In this document: positions 43,297 through 55,451 of the stretch, one piece after another | Layout: each line of letters begins with the position of its first letter | Position numbering within the stretch: the stretch's first letter is position 1 | From: Suillus spraguei | Lineage: Eukaryota > Basidiomycota > Agaricomycetes > Boletales > Suillaceae | DNA: 64,000 bases | Direction: 5' to 3' | Assembly: GCA_016800925.1 (NCBI GenBank) | Contig: JABCPU010000215.1 | Span: 1-64,000, forward strand | Program-made: the position numbers and the translations under genes | Notes under the pieces: generated by a model | Databases searched by the model: none | What the model saw: only the letters and a program-made list of their open reading frames with translations | What the model was told of the DNA's origin: nothing

Positions 43297-45437
43297 TCAG
43301 GATAACTCTTCATCCATCTTACACCTGAGCTCTGCTTCCGGAATCCTCAACTCGAATTTGATAGAGCACGGCCGGTGTGTTTTCTCCGAGTTCATGAACC
43401 CCATGTCGTCCAGCGGCTGTGTAGGATCTAGTGTGAGCCGGAAGGCCCAAAGAATCAGGACCGTGCCTATAAACAAAGATCTACACCAATTGAAGTGAGC
43501 CAGGAATAATTGCCATGCACTTGGAAATGCTTGACCTATTTGCAACATGTTGACCGGGGCACACGCTGCAAGGAATTCCATACAACGAACAAGTAGTTGA
43601 GAGATGGTGCTTACCGCCGACCAAACCCGTAGAGAAAATTGGTCAAATCATCTCTCAGGATACCTTGGTCATTTATCCAGCGTTGAGGCTTGAACGCATC
43701 AGGCTCGGGGTAGACTTCTGGATCTCGACAGATGGCCCTAAGGCAGTGACCGTTAGGTCTGTCGTGTTTAAACTCGAAGCTCAAAGCTTACCAATGGTTA
43801 CCGAATACGGTAGTCCCAGCTGGAATATAGTAGTTTTCCTGATGTCAGATCATCAGTCACACATGTAAGCTGTTCAAAGATCACTTGCCCAAATTACGTC
43901 TTTAGTTGTTCGGTGGGGAACTCCTGCAGTATATTGTCGAAGCTGTGAATACAAGCTACGCTAATGATACTCACCATTGGGAGCAACAGGTCTCCATCTC
44001 GAAGCCTCAGAGATGAAGGCACGCAGACGAGTAAGGGAATGTTGGTTGGCAAAAGTCGGCACTTGAGTGCAGAGATCATTGAATTGTATAGAAGTACAAT
44101 GAGGGATTAAACTACCTTGGTGCCTTCCGACGACCGCATCGAGCTCGGCGTGAACTTTAGCTTGCTCCTCAGGAAAACACGCGGCTGCCAAGAGCACTGT
44201 GCACAGGGCCAAAGTAGTCTGAAACTTGTTTTCAGCCACATACTTTTCGGACACAATAAAAACGCCTCACCGTATCGGAACCAGCTCCAAAAAAGGCAGC
44301 ACTGAGAAAAGCCGTCTCGACCTCCGTCAAACCATGGTGATTGCTATTTTCTAGCATGTATCTCGTAAACGAGGGACCGATATCCACATTGCTTCGCTGC
44401 GGAATGGCTTGAATACTTGATGTGAAAATCAGTGAGGCAATGCATACCATTTTCTCTTTTACCCGGTTCAGCTGACCGGTGTGGAGGCGCTTGCTCCTCT
44501 CGAAACCCTGTTTTAATTCTCGGCCATACCAAGGAATGTGCTTGAGCCATGGGATCGAGTCCACCAGGTAGTAGGCATCAGGGCGCAGGATTTTGCTGAC
44601 TACCTTCATGAGTTGGTGCATCTCCCTAACTAGGGGATCAGTCGCAGAAGTGGGCGTAGTGGTCCCATATGCAACTTTCATCATTGTCGAAGAAGAGAAA
44701 CTTAAAAAATACCTGTAAGCAATGTGCAGTCACAACAGAAAGCACATACGTTATCACATGGTTCTGGAAGTTGTGCGGATCATCAAGAATGTTGAGGACC
44801 AGGTTCTTCGCGTGTGACATCAGCAGGGGCTGATAAGCCTCAGCTGCTTTTGGCTGGAGGTGTGTATGAAGTGCTCTGCAACACATTAAAAACGAATTAG
44901 GAGACGTGTTGCAGTCTGCGAACCTACGCTTTTGGCGAAATTTCTCTCCAAAGGGTGTGCTGGTGAGACCCTGTCCACCACTAAAGATTTCTCCAGCGGC
45001 GATCATGCGAGGACGGTCAGCTAGCGCTGCGCCCTGATTCTCCATGATATCCATTGCGGCCTGGAACAAAATAATGAGCTTGGGCGTGACAACTGGCTTT
45101 GTGGGACTGACTTTGTAACTGCCAATAACCACGAATTTCCGGAGTCCTGACCGAAGGGTGATCAGAGGACCGTACTCGTTAATCCAACCCGCTATGGTAA
45201 GAAATGACCTAATCAGCGACAGACCATGAATGTTAAAGACTATACGTGAAATGCGAAACTTTACTTGCGATGCGGCAGAAAGTGTCCTCGAAGCCTCCAA
45301 GTAGAAGGGGAAGGTGGGAGAAAAAGGCTGTTCGTCGAACGAGAAAAGTAAATTACTCCTATTACACCAAGACCAGTCACAACACCAACAATGAGCTGCC
45401 CGATGTTCGGAATGGACAAGTCATGCAATTGTAACAT
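43297..45437 (-). CDS. Cytochrome P450 A
   Basis: A multi-exon haem monooxygenase of about 480 residues, membrane-anchored by an N-terminal segment (LIVGVVTGLGVIGVIYF) in the ER. The first exon starts MLQLHDLSIPNIGQ (ATG 45435-45437). Later exons give GPLITLRSG, MDIMENQGAALADRPRMIAA, ILDDPHNFQNHVIT, MKVAYGTTTPTSATDP, the I-helix AFFGAGSDT (oxygen activation), the K-helix E-x-x-R (ISEASRWRP) and the haem loop FLYGFGRRVCPGQH with the Cys ligand, ending KMDEELS. One intron starts GCAAGT instead of GT (donor 43883-43888). I found no break in frame. Substrate unknown. It is divergent from AP2 across 672 bp, and is paralogous to P450 B at 58655. Confidence 0.85.
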
Positions 45438-46109
45438 GGCTAATGGGAAAAGCGCGAGAGAATAATTGGAGAGAATGGCGCATTCAAGTTATAACTGGTT
45501 TTTCAAATCCTCGACAAGTTGTTGTTCAAATTGTGATATTCGGACTCATTACTGCCACGTCCGTTGGAGTACTTGACTTAAGAAATATAAGCCGCGGCGC
45601 CGAGGAAAGTGGTGACACCGACAACGAGCTGGACAAGTCAGGCAGCTGTGAAATCACTGATGGGCCAGTGACGGTAAGGGACAGCTGCCAGCACTTGAGG
45701 ATCCGTTGCGACAAGTGTAATTCAGGTTTCTCGTTGACGTCTGGTCTCAAAGGTAGAGCGTGCATGGTGCAGGTTGTGACACGCTATGTTGATACTTCCC
45801 ACCAATTTAAGATTATTTTTGGTCTGACACCTGACAACACTGAGATTCATGCCAGCAAACCATCTCTTGCCACTAGTTGTCAATGCAGACTGACAACTGA
45901 GATTCAGGAATAACACGCCAGGATCAAAAACAAACCATCTCTTGCCACATCTTATCCGAAACTCGAATCCTTGCACTCGCGATGACTCGCATCGCAACTA
46001 TCTTGTCATCACTTTTTCGAGAGGGACTGACGTGGCCAAGGTGCTCAACATTGTCATCGCGTTCGCTATCCCGTATATAACTGAGTATGATATGACTTTT
46101 TAGTAAGTC
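45438..46109. promoter_or_regulatory. Shared intergenic region between P450 A and AP2
   Basis: 672 bp between two divergent start codons. The right 250 bp is nearly identical to the region upstream of AP1 (GCAAACCATCTCTTGCCAC, CACTCGCGATGACTCGCATC, TTTTTCGAG), so the AP promoter was duplicated with the gene. A TATA box for AP2 is at 46074. A TATA box for P450 A was not evident. Confidence 0.5.
46074..46080 (+). promoter_or_regulatory. TATA box of AP2
   Basis: TATATAA, 30 bp before the start codon at 46110, matching AP1. Confidence 0.6.
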
Positions 46110-47578
46110 ATGTTCATGTTCTCCGTTGCATACTTGTTGGCGCTCCTGGCTGTCTCAATCACGGCATCGCCCGTTGAAGTTCGCAATCGCCCCATCACCC
46201 TCCCCATGACCAGGAGGTCAACATTTTCTAATGTTACTGACATCTTGCGGCACGATGAAGCTCGCTTGGCGGCCTTGATGGAGTACAGCACGCATGGCCG
46301 ACGTGTTAATGTCCCTTTACTCAGCAACAATTTTGGCTACATCACATCAATTGTCGTTGGCTCCGATCCCATCACAGCCTGTAAGTTCAACACTGAGAAA
46401 ACATGCGGCTGCTAATGTATTATTGAAGACAACTTGATTGTCGACAGCTATTACTCGGTCACATGGATTAAACCCAAGAATATGCACGTGAGCAGTACTT
46501 GGGTCGACACTAGAAAGCCTGTGGCGGTCACGTACCGTGACGGTAATGGCTTCTTTCAAGGTATGACCATGACAATATTATAAGTTGAGAACACCTACGA
46601 TTAGTGTCTATAGGGACTATGTTCCAAGGTACATTATATTCCAATGGGTTCGCCGTCACCAATATGCCAATCGGTGTTGCTTCTACTTGGAATGGCATCG
46701 GTTACGAAGGTATCCTTGGCATCGGGCCTGCGGTGTCAAGTCGCGGCGCCCTAACAAGTTCACCACAAGAAATGATCCCGTCTATCACTGACTACCTGTA
46801 TGCGCAACGCACCATTCCTATGCCCGTTGTTGGTATCTCTTTCCAGCCCACCATTGCAGGTATAGTCAACTATGGAGAACTTACCTTTGGTGGAGACGAC
46901 CCTACCAAGTACATAGACAGCATTGAATTCACGTAAGGCACTTCAGCTTCTGGATCAATCCACACTGATAATAATTGTTTTGTTTCAGTGATATCACCAC
47001 CGCCTTCTCCTCATCGCTGCATTGGGGTATCAATCAGAAGATCGCCTACGGCGGTATGGAAATCATGCCCCTCACCGCTGGGGTCGTAGATTGTGATGTC
47101 ACCTTTCTTTACATTGCTTACGGTGTGTATTTAGAGTGCAGCGAGTAGCAATCGTCTCATCAGCGTTCGATAGATGCCTATGAGAAGTACAAGGCTGCAA
47201 CCGGTGGTGTTTTGTATGAGGCGACTCAGCTTCTCCGGATTTCCCATTACCAGTACCATGTCCTACAGATAATGTACTTCGGTATTGGCCAGGTACGTCA
47301 ATTCTGTCGGCCCTCACACCCCTTGTTCACCATTTGCACAGCGAGTTTACAGTCTCATCCCTAATGGGCAAATCTGGCCTCGTTCTCTCAACCGATTTGT
47401 CCTTGGCGGTGACGATGATATATTTCTCATCGTTAAAAGCATGCCCGCACACAGTGGCACAGGGTTTGGCTTTATTAACGGCGTCGTATTCCTCCAACGC
47501 TTCTACACTGTGTTGGATTCCGCCGGGTCCCGCATCGGTTTTGCCCTAAACCACCACACTTATGACGAGTCCAACTAA
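46110..47578 (+). CDS. Aspartic-protease-like protein AP2 without catalytic motifs
   Basis: I could follow an open frame through all exons: signal peptide (MFMFSVAYLLALLAVSITAS), pro-part (FSNVTDILRHDEARLAAL), first lobe, YEGILGIGPAVSSRG, VNYGELTFGGDDPTKY, second lobe (LHWGINQKIAYGG), and the C-terminus FLQRFYTVLD ... HHTYDESN. Exon joins used: intron 1 after ITA, another after GFFQ, then after IEF, IAY and IGQ. It is a secreted protein of the pepsin (A1) fold, about 420 residues, like polyporopepsins. The two Asp-Thr-Gly catalytic motifs read Asp-Ser-Tyr (46443-46451) and Asp-Cys-Asp (47089-47097); the flanking residues (LIVDS, VVDC, TFLYIA) align. Both Asp remain but both Gly are gone, so peptidase activity is unlikely. 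A pseudoenzyme, or an early pseudogene. Confidence 0.8.
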
Positions 47579-48017
47579 TATGGAATTGCCAAAGTATACG
47601 AAGCATTTTGTTTCAGAAGCAAAGCAGCATGCGGATTTGAAGGTTATACCTACTCTTCTCAAATAGACTATCAAAACGAGTGTTAGTACTATATATTGTA
47701 GCACTACTGCCAATAAGCTAGTTGCAGGTGACTTATAAAAAACGCGTTCAACAAACTGCGTTCAAGGTACCATAATATTCTGCAAAAAATGTGGGTGGCT
47801 TGGCTGAACTGATTCCCCATCTTTGTTGTTCCAATGTGGAAACTACTAATATCAAGTGTCTCCTCCCCATAGCAGGATGAGGCCCACCCATAAGTACTGT
47901 GAACACACAATCTGTCATTTCATGTAACTCCTTTGAAGAATTGCATCAGAATCATTGCGATTTTGGATATGTAGCTGGGCATGGCATACATCAATAAATT
48001 CACACACTCTATCCAAG
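47579..48017. other. Intergenic stretch
   Basis: Between convergent AP2 and the F-box/LRR gene. The first 100 bp still resemble the region after AP1 (TATGGAATTGCCAAAGTATA). Nothing else seen. Confidence 0.5.
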
Positions 48018-49367
48018 TTAAAAGTAAAATGTACAACGCGTAGGATCTATCACTAATTCAAGGGAAGGAAAAAGAGTGGTGTATTCCGCTAGCTGCTGAT
48101 CTGTTGTCATTACCCCACCGCCGAAGACAAGTCTCTCTAGGGGACACCGCGACCTCGTCAAAAAGGCCTTGAATTCTTCATGAGGCCATTGTCCTATATT
48201 GCGAACCTCGAGCGCGCGTAGATTGGGGAGCGTGATAGCATAGAATAGCCCAAGATTTCTAATCGAGTCCAAATGCAAATCTCCAGAGATGCGCAGGGAT
48301 TGAAGATTGACGTGCACGAATTCTTCCAAGGTGTCAATCGCGGTGAATATTCCAATCATCGTCAAGGACGATAGGTTTGGACATATCCGAAGCAAGCGGG
48401 GGAAGGAACTTAGTCCTTCTACCACGATCTCAAGATTCGTGAGACCGGCCCATGCGAGAAGTTTGACGCCAGATAGCAGCTTGAGGTTAAGCCACATGTC
48501 CATTATCTTCAGACTGCGCATGCTGGGCGGCAATTGCGCGATAGAGCGGATCACAGCTGGTACGGGATCGGAACCATCTGTGTATATGACTAGCTCCTCA
48601 AGTCTGCGGAAATCCGCCACCATCAAGGAGCCGGCACCGGAGAAAAACCCAAGAGACAGAGACGATACTTGATCGATATGTGGTTGGAGCAGGCTTCGCA
48701 GCTCCGTCCACTCGTTGTTATGACACTCAAGCGTCAACGATAGCTGGCGTCCTCGTGATCGCTTGAGGTAGGACTCGTAGCAGAACGCTCTCTGCTGCCA
48801 GTCACTGTGATCAACTTCCAATCGTACCCTGCGCCATAGATTCGGCATGTCCATGGCGACCTCCCGCCATCGCCGACATACTGTGGTCAACAGCATGGGG
48901 GCCAGATATGGTGAGGGCGCCCAGTTTCCGTCCTCTGGTACGCAGTAACTGAATATTTCGGCGAGGATTTCCGTAGGCAAGCGCCAAATCGCTGATGAAA
49001 ATTGCCTGTGCGAATTGTTGGACTGCGAAATCTTGGTCTTCTCCTCGACAAGTTTCCGGTGACGATAGCTGACACTGTTTTGGCCTAAGACCTCAGGTTC
49101 GTGCATGACTACATCTAATTGCTGAAGTGAATGTTTATTATTATATTGAGACGTCAATACCTCCAAAACCGCACTTACAATATCCTGTAGGGCATCTGAG
49201 ACTGCTGATAGATTGGGGTTCAAGTTGAATGTATGCATAGTATAGCAAAGAAGAATGCGATGTTGGATATAGAGATTGGAAGCACAGAGTAAGACGAGCG
49301 TTTGGCCAACCATCGCGTCCCTATTTAAATCAGAATGCTTCATAAACCACAGGTCCACAACAAACAC
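48018..49367 (-). CDS. F-box protein with leucine-rich repeats
   Basis: A single uninterrupted frame of 449 codons. Residues about 127-180 are an F-box of the mushroom F-box-like class (RLPTEILAEIFSYCVPEDGN, then LTTVCRRWREVAMDMPNLW). It is followed by irregular leucine-rich repeats (LEELVIYTD, LKIMDMWLNL, LTNLEIVVEGL, LSSLTMIGIF, LQSLRISGDL, LRALEVRNIG, LERLVFGGG). Such proteins recruit substrates to SCF ubiquitin ligases; the substrate is unknown. The first 45 residues are hydrophobic and less F-box-like, so translation may start at a later ATG (for example Met44 or Met88). No intron is needed. This is one of the few clearly intact host genes here. Confidence 0.85.
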   Translation of the reverse strand: MFVVDLWFMKHSDLNRDAMVGQTLVLLCASNLYIQHRILLCYTMHTFNLNPNLSAVSDALQDIVSAVLEVLTSQYNNKHSLQQLDVVMHEPEVLGQNSVSYRHRKLVEEKTKISQSNNSHRQFSSAIWRLPTEILAEIFSYCVPEDGNWAPSPYLAPMLLTTVCRRWREVAMDMPNLWRRVRLEVDHSDWQQRAFCYESYLKRSRGRQLSLTLECHNNEWTELRSLLQPHIDQVSSLSLGFFSGAGSLMVADFRRLEELVIYTDGSDPVPAVIRSIAQLPPSMRSLKIMDMWLNLKLLSGVKLLAWAGLTNLEIVVEGLSSFPRLLRICPNLSSLTMIGIFTAIDTLEEFVHVNLQSLRISGDLHLDSIRNLGLFYAITLPNLRALEVRNIGQWPHEEFKAFLTRSRCPLERLVFGGGVMTTDQQLAEYTTLFPSLELVIDPTRCTFYF

Positions 49368-50657
49368 ACCTTGCTATTGTCTCATGGCGGGTCTTAGGTA
49401 AAATACACGCCATCTACATCTAGAGACCTTCCATTGTTGCAAAGGTGATCTGTGCCAGGGTCTGTGGAATCTGTGGAATGGTAGTCAAGCTTGCCGGTGG
49501 TTTTAGCACACTCGGTCAGCACTACTAGGCCATCTGAGTCCTTTTGTCTTGTGCAGACGACAACCGAAGGTCATGGAACAGCTTTGTCAAGCTGTGACCT
49601 TTATTTCGCCCAATTTTAGTATTATGTTTGTGGTTTGATAGTTGGAATCAAACTTTGTGTTTCTTTGGCACTCCCTTCTCCACATCCCTACCGATGAGCT
49701 GATTCCCTTTCCGTCATTCACGTCTCCTCCACTGCATTCTTGGTATTGACGCACCTGAACTTCAATGAAGTATGCTCCTGTTCAAGTTGTAAACAATAGG
49801 TTATCTTCAGTTTCTTGCTCCAATATTGCTGCAAGCTAGTACAATGCGAACTACACGTGAAGAAGTGAAAGTGAAACGAGGCGACTTTAAAAGTGTCCGA
49901 GTCTCTGGGCTCCAAGGTAACGTTGAACAGTTGATAATGTGCTCCCTTAGAAGAACGTTCTACTCAGGCTGGTCGTCGCTCTGGTAATAGTATTGCCTTA
50001 GCCATGGCTGCGATCCAAGAAGCGAAGAGAAGTAAATGTGATGTATGGAACTTCGAATTCCGAGTCTACAAATGCACATATTCTCGCAGGTATGCAAAGA
50101 GGGCACGTTAGGGTGCATATATCCAAAGCGGCCAACCGCTCTTCAAGTTCTTCGCTGCTAACCTCTTGGTGACACCAGATTCTGTTCTGGACTTCTGGCA
50201 CAGATGAACTGACGCGTGGCTTTACTGGGAGGCTGATTGTCGAATGATCGTATCAGTGGGACCCAGCACGCAGGCATAGCATGAAGAGCTGCGAAGAGAT
50301 GTATGTTGAACGTAAGTTTGATAGATCATACCGGGTCGGCCCATGTACTTGTCACAAAATACGTAAAAACCCTATTCCTTTTTCGCCTCGTCCCATCTGC
50401 CTCGGCGCGAGTTTAGCCTTCTCCACCGTATGTTCGAGCTAGGCTCATTATCATAGGTTACATGATCTACTCTGAATTGTTTTTATCCTCTCGCATTTAG
50501 CTTTTCGTGGTCCAAGTCCAACCATGCTCAGGTCCAGCTGGGCCAACTCAGGCCTGATTCTTTGGTCCATGCCTGAAAACATGATAATACCGCTCTTTGA
50601 CCATATTCTCTGCAGCAGTTGGTATGCCAACATAATGGTAAATCAAGTTTCGAGTGG
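49368..50657. other. Stretch without recognisable gene
   Basis: About 1.3 kb. Several short frames on both strands lack domains. No repeats noticed before the solo LTR at 50663. Confidence 0.45.
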
Positions 50658-50662
50658 CCTCG

Positions 50663-50890
50663 TGTTGAGTTGCACGCAAGTCTCGGACACGTTCTGCGAA
50701 GTAATACCAACTCAGGTTTTACAGTGAACCCCGCCGACAAACGCATAGCGTACTCCTACAGAAAAATTCCTACTTATATATGCCAGCCAACGCTAAAACC
50801 ATGCTGCCGACGCCCGGTAATATTGCGCCATCGATCCCGAAGATTCCCGATCAGTGTCAAGCTCGTACCTCGACCCCTGGTAATCCAACA
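50663..50890 (+). mobile_element. Small solo LTR, copy 2 (228 bp)
   Basis: TGTTGAGTTG ... TAATCCAACA with a perfect 5 bp duplication CCTCG on both sides (50658-50662 and 50891-50895). Nearly identical, in the opposite orientation, to 33744-33962; the shared TATA-like box reads CTTATATATG here. Confidence 0.82.
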
Positions 50891-50895
50891 CCTCG

Positions 50896-52560
50896 TACAT
50901 ATAAGACACAGATCAAACTATTAGTTTTTGGTCAGTCTCATCTTTTATTTTCTATTGTCCTATGTCAGATTTCTATCCTTCACAGTTACGTTCCGTCAAG
51001 CAAGCAGTAACATCTGGCCTCGTCGCCAAACATCCCACCGAGAAATACTAGTATTGGTGGGCTTGTCAATCTCTGCATGGCCGACTTCTACTATTTCTCA
51101 CCGACTCGAATGTCATACAGTTTCATCACTCTTCCCCTTGTTCTTCTCCATGGCAAAGGTTGGGACTACGTTAATTTTAGTAGCCGCACTGCGGAACTAT
51201 TCTTTCGAGTCTAACTACTAGTAGGAGTTCCACTACATTTGGCTTTCATTTAAAATCGATTAATACGGCCATTACTTTAGTCTTTTGTCCACTGACGTTC
51301 CGAGTCAAACTACTTGGTTCGGTAGGCTAACCGAGTTCAGCCTTATGTTCAAGTATGTAAGTACAATTCTCCTCTGAGCCAAGCCAAGTAGTGCAATTTT
51401 CCGTTCAAGTTCGTTGTTGTCCGCAGTCAGCACCAAAACCCAGGGCCTTACTACCATGCAACCTTGCTTCATGCCTCAATTTTTCTTTTTCTAAATAATT
51501 AAGTTTAGATCTCAAAGTAAATGAGGTACGGGTCGGCAGAGTGATGCCAAGACCTCAATCGCCCCTCACCAAGTATATTTATAAAGAATAGCCTGTCACT
51601 TGTCATCCGTCCGTGTCGGACCTTCTGTGCGCTCCGGTGATGCTTGTACCCACACAACCGCCTCGACTCGTTCATTGACACTACTTCCTGTATAGGGCTA
51701 TGTCTGACATAGGATCCACCACCACAAAGGATAATAAATTGAGTTTTTTGAAACCATAAGCGCTACTTGCTTTGGCGAGTCTATGTAGAAACATGCGAAA
51801 TCAGTAGCACCAAACCATACCTACACATTCAGAATGGACACCCGTTCTAGGTTGTGTTACAAATGAATCACTGGGATAGAGACAGATGTTATTGAGCTGA
51901 TACAGAATGCATGTGTAGAGTATAGAGCACTCGTTTCTGTGTATAACTGCCATGTGTATTGCGTGACATGATCTTGTCAGTCAGGTACTATCCAACCTAT
52001 GTTACGAAGACGCTGATGAAAAATTTGCCCGCCCATGACACAAATAGGAAGAAATTATATTTCTTTTACTTCTCTGAGTCGCACAGGAGGTAGAAATACG
52101 CACGTCTTGTCAGATATGTGAACGATAGAAGTCGTGCTTCCGGTGCCGGAGACAGTAGTCTCAGAAAGAAAACGAACAAGGTCATTGGTGACAATATAAT
52201 CAGACCATATGGTCAGAAGTAAAACGTAAGTACTTATAATAAGATTTGATTGTACTACAGCCAGACCGAGTCAAGCAGCGTGCATCCGTTTGTGGTTCCG
52301 GTTAAGTCGATAAATCACAATCAGCACACTGATCACTCATACCATCACGAAGTACATAGGAATCTGATGAAGACCAGCCTGGCCGCCAGGAACCCGCAAA
52401 ACCCTAATTCTACGTCCCCCCTTGGCGCCACACAGCACCTTACGACAAATTTTTCATATGTTTAGCATGATATTTGATTATGTACGTCTTTTTTGCAGTA
52501 CTGGAGCCTTTACAAAAAATGCTGTAGCACTGTGACTCACATGTGGTGGCTTATCTTTAG
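50896..52560. other. Stretch without recognisable gene
   Basis: About 1.7 kb of sequence with only short, unsupported frames. A CTTGTC / GTCGG-rich part near 51600 and an AT-rich part near 52200 have no clear meaning. Confidence 0.45.
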
Positions 52561-53100
52561 TTAGTATGTAACGTATTGATACAGCCTAGCTGCAAAAATC
52601 TGCAAGAACGGAGGGGTAGAAGTTCCCACCGGTCGACGTGCCGATCCGGATGTGTCATATGTGTTGGTGGGATAGATGATATTCCAAATTGAGACATGCG
52701 CGCGAGGATCAGCCAGAGAAATTTGAACGTTAACCTTCAACATCGCATCCTAGTATGGATACAAAGAAGCCTATATGCATACTTTGCTGGGATTTCAGAG
52801 TCCTAGGCCAGTATGCATACGTGGTGTTCTGCGTTCCCTTGGTTTGTATATCAATATGACGCCATGGCCTCTGCACTGATTGTCTACATTACATAGCACA
52901 GTGGTCCATCTTTCCGTGGGGCAGTGATCTACTAAGTATTCGTATCGGTATGTTCCCTTCCGATATACAAGGCGGTAGTACGATAGCCATCTACGCTCGG
53001 GAATTCTCGGTTGCCGTTGACACCCTCGTTCCAAGACGCGCTCATCCTTCATTACGACCTGTACAGGTCTTTCTGGCAGTATGATCTCTCCCACCTCCAT
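52561..53100 (-). CDS. Small hypothetical protein, probably two exons
   Basis: Two coding-like minus-strand segments. The first, 52830-53100, starts MEVGEIILPERPVQVVMKDE and continues with WLSYYRLVYRKGTYRYEYLV. The second, 52561-52745, reads LKVNVQISLADPRAHVSIW then NIIYPTNTYDTSG and ends LYQYVTY before a stop. An intron between them ends at a TAG about 52750, but the donor is not certain: GTATGC at about 52823 leaves a phase mismatch, and a GT further upstream would fit. The ATG is only 127 bp from the divergent monooxygenase start, so they may share a promoter. I do not recognise the family. Confidence 0.42.
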
Positions 53101-53227
53101 TTCGTCACAAATACAGCTGCAATATGCTAAGAGAGGATAAGCTTCACAAAATAAAATCTATAAAAGAATCTATCAGTAGAGACGATGATCCTCATAATCA
53201 TCCTTTCAAGCTGATCACTCAGGAAAT

Positions 53228-55451
53228 ATGTCTAGCATAGAAGCCTTCTCTGTTCCATTATCTGCAGGTAAGCCTGCCTCTCAAAATCAGTCAGGTTCAC
53301 TCATTGTTGGATATTAGAGGACATCTCCTCCGCGTGGCTTTCTGCATTGATTTGTGACCTATCTAGCCCCAGTTTTACTCTCGAGCGCTCGTTTACAAAC
53401 GATAGCTACTGGCGGGATCTCTTAGCATTCACTCCTGATTTTCGCACCTTGCACCCACTTCCAAAAATCCAGCAATTTTTTTCAGTTCCCATTTCTGTTG
53501 CGCAGCCAAGTCAGTTCCGACTCTTGCCAGGTGTTCGTTATCGGCGCATTGGTCCTACAAAAACGTTCATCCAAGGGATCGTTCAATTCAATACGGCCAT
53601 AGCGCAGTGCACTGGCGTCTTTACTTTGACTCAAATCGAGGACTCCTCATGGAAGGCTTGGTCCTTCGTGACCATGATGGATCAGTTATCCGGTGTGGTC
53701 GATCGCTTTGTTGCACACACGCCCCTCTGTCGTCCTGCTGAGTGGAACACTGTGATGGAATACACAGCGGTTATCGTGGGTGCAGGTCAATGTGGCTTAT
53801 CCGTGGCCGCCCGTTTGGAGAATCTCGGCATCTCTACACTTGTCTTGGAGAGATCTGGCGCAATTGGCAATAGTTGGCGCTCTCGATACGAATCATTGGA
53901 GACGAATACACCCAAGGAGTACAGTACGTGCAACCAAAAAATAGTACCAACCTCGTATTATGCTGACGCACTAGTAGATCATCTTCCCTTTGTCACATTC
54001 CCAGAGGAATGCGGAAAATATATTCCCTGCAGAGACGTTGCTGACTATCTTGAAAATTACCAAAGGACTCTTGGTCTTCATGTGTTGACCTTGGCGCACA
54101 TTTCTGCTGCTTCATACGATGCCTCGTTGAGTACCTGGACATTATCTATATCTCTTTCTAGCAAAGCCTCTATTACTGTGACTGCCCGGCACCTGATTGG
54201 CGCAGTAGGCGTTGGTACAACGGGAGGTGTGCTCCCATTTACGCCTTCGATTTCAGAAAAAGTACGCAAGTACAACTTGGTCATCTATTATCGACGCTAA
54301 CATTCTGCGTGCAGAGCTCCTTTCTTGGTTCTATTATCCATTCAAGCGAATACAAGTCATCCTCCTGCGTCGGCGCGCAGAAAGTCGTCGTCATCGGCGC
54401 GGGATGTTCTGCACACGATATTGCTCAGGACACGACGAATCATGGATCACAGACAGTGCTTATCCAGCGTTCCCCGACCGCCGTTGTGAGTCGACAGACG
54501 ATCGACCTTTTTCTCGCTGGTAATCTCAGTGTACCTGCTGTGGGGGATCTCCATTGATTTGACTCCCAGTATATGTTGGACAGGACGCTCCTCCAATAGA
54601 GATTGCCGACCGCTTCTATCTCGCTCTCCCCTTGCTAGCCGTACAAAATTTCCAGTACGACACCATACATGCCCATGTCGACCAGTTCGTTAGCGAGATT
54701 TAAAAATGATTTCTTCGTCTCATCCTTTTCCCCTAGGGACCTCAGGGAGAATTTATCCCGACATGGTTATCTCCTTCCCGGCCCTGAGGACAACTTCTTC
54801 CACCGCCTCTCCGTTCGACGAGGTGAGTTTTTTTTATTCTGTGTTGTTCTATGTTTTCTCACCGGCATTCCAGGTGGCTATTACATTGACCGGGGTTGTG
54901 CAAATCTCATCACGTCTGGCAAGGTATTATTGCTTTTGCTGAGTTTCCCCACGCATGTTGCTTACGAGCAACCAGATCACCGTCAAGTCTGGGCATGAGA
55001 TCTCCCACTTCTCACCTTCCGGGTTGGTATTCGATGATGGTTCGCAAGTGGTGGCCGACCTGATCATCTTCGCAACTGGGTATGTTTTTCAAATGCCTAT
55101 TTATCTGATCGCACACTTCTGACGCATCATTTACAGGTACTCAAAAACTACGATTAAACAAGTGGCCGAAAGCCTTTTGGGGCCCCAGGTCGCGGATACC
55201 GTCCATGACCTTGGAGGATTGGACAGTGATTGTGAGCTCGCAGGCGTTTGGAGGCCGACTGGACGTTAGTACTCTATTGATTTCATTGTGCGACTCGATG
55301 ATGCTGACGTTCTGCTTCAGACAATGGACTCTGGTTTGCAGAGGGCGATCTATTTTCTGCACGATTCTACTCCAAGTTCCTTGCGTTACAGATAATGGCG
55401 AGGGAGATGGGGTTGCTAAGTCCAGACCAGAGAACTTACATCCCATACTGA
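53228..55451 (+). CDS. Flavin-containing monooxygenase with N-terminal NTF2-like domain
   Basis: Exon 1 (MSSIEAFSVPLSA) is followed by an intron to about 53367. Then comes an NTF2-like part (RSFTNDSYWRDLLAFTPDFR, FIQGIVQFNTAIAQCTGVFT) and the FAD Rossmann motif AVIVGAGQCGLSVAARLENL with VLERSGAIGNSWRSRY. The NADPH Rossmann motif KVVVIGAGCSAHDIAQD follows (about 54385-54435), then GGYYIDRG (about 54875), SGHEISHFSPSGLVF and the family motif IIFATGY (about 55065-55085). The C-terminus ends DQRTYIPY. Family members use NADPH and O2 to oxygenate small molecules in the cytosol. Several introns are needed; the part at about 54660-54770 could be a 50-120 bp intron or a frameshift, so integrity is not proven. 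Confidence 0.78.
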
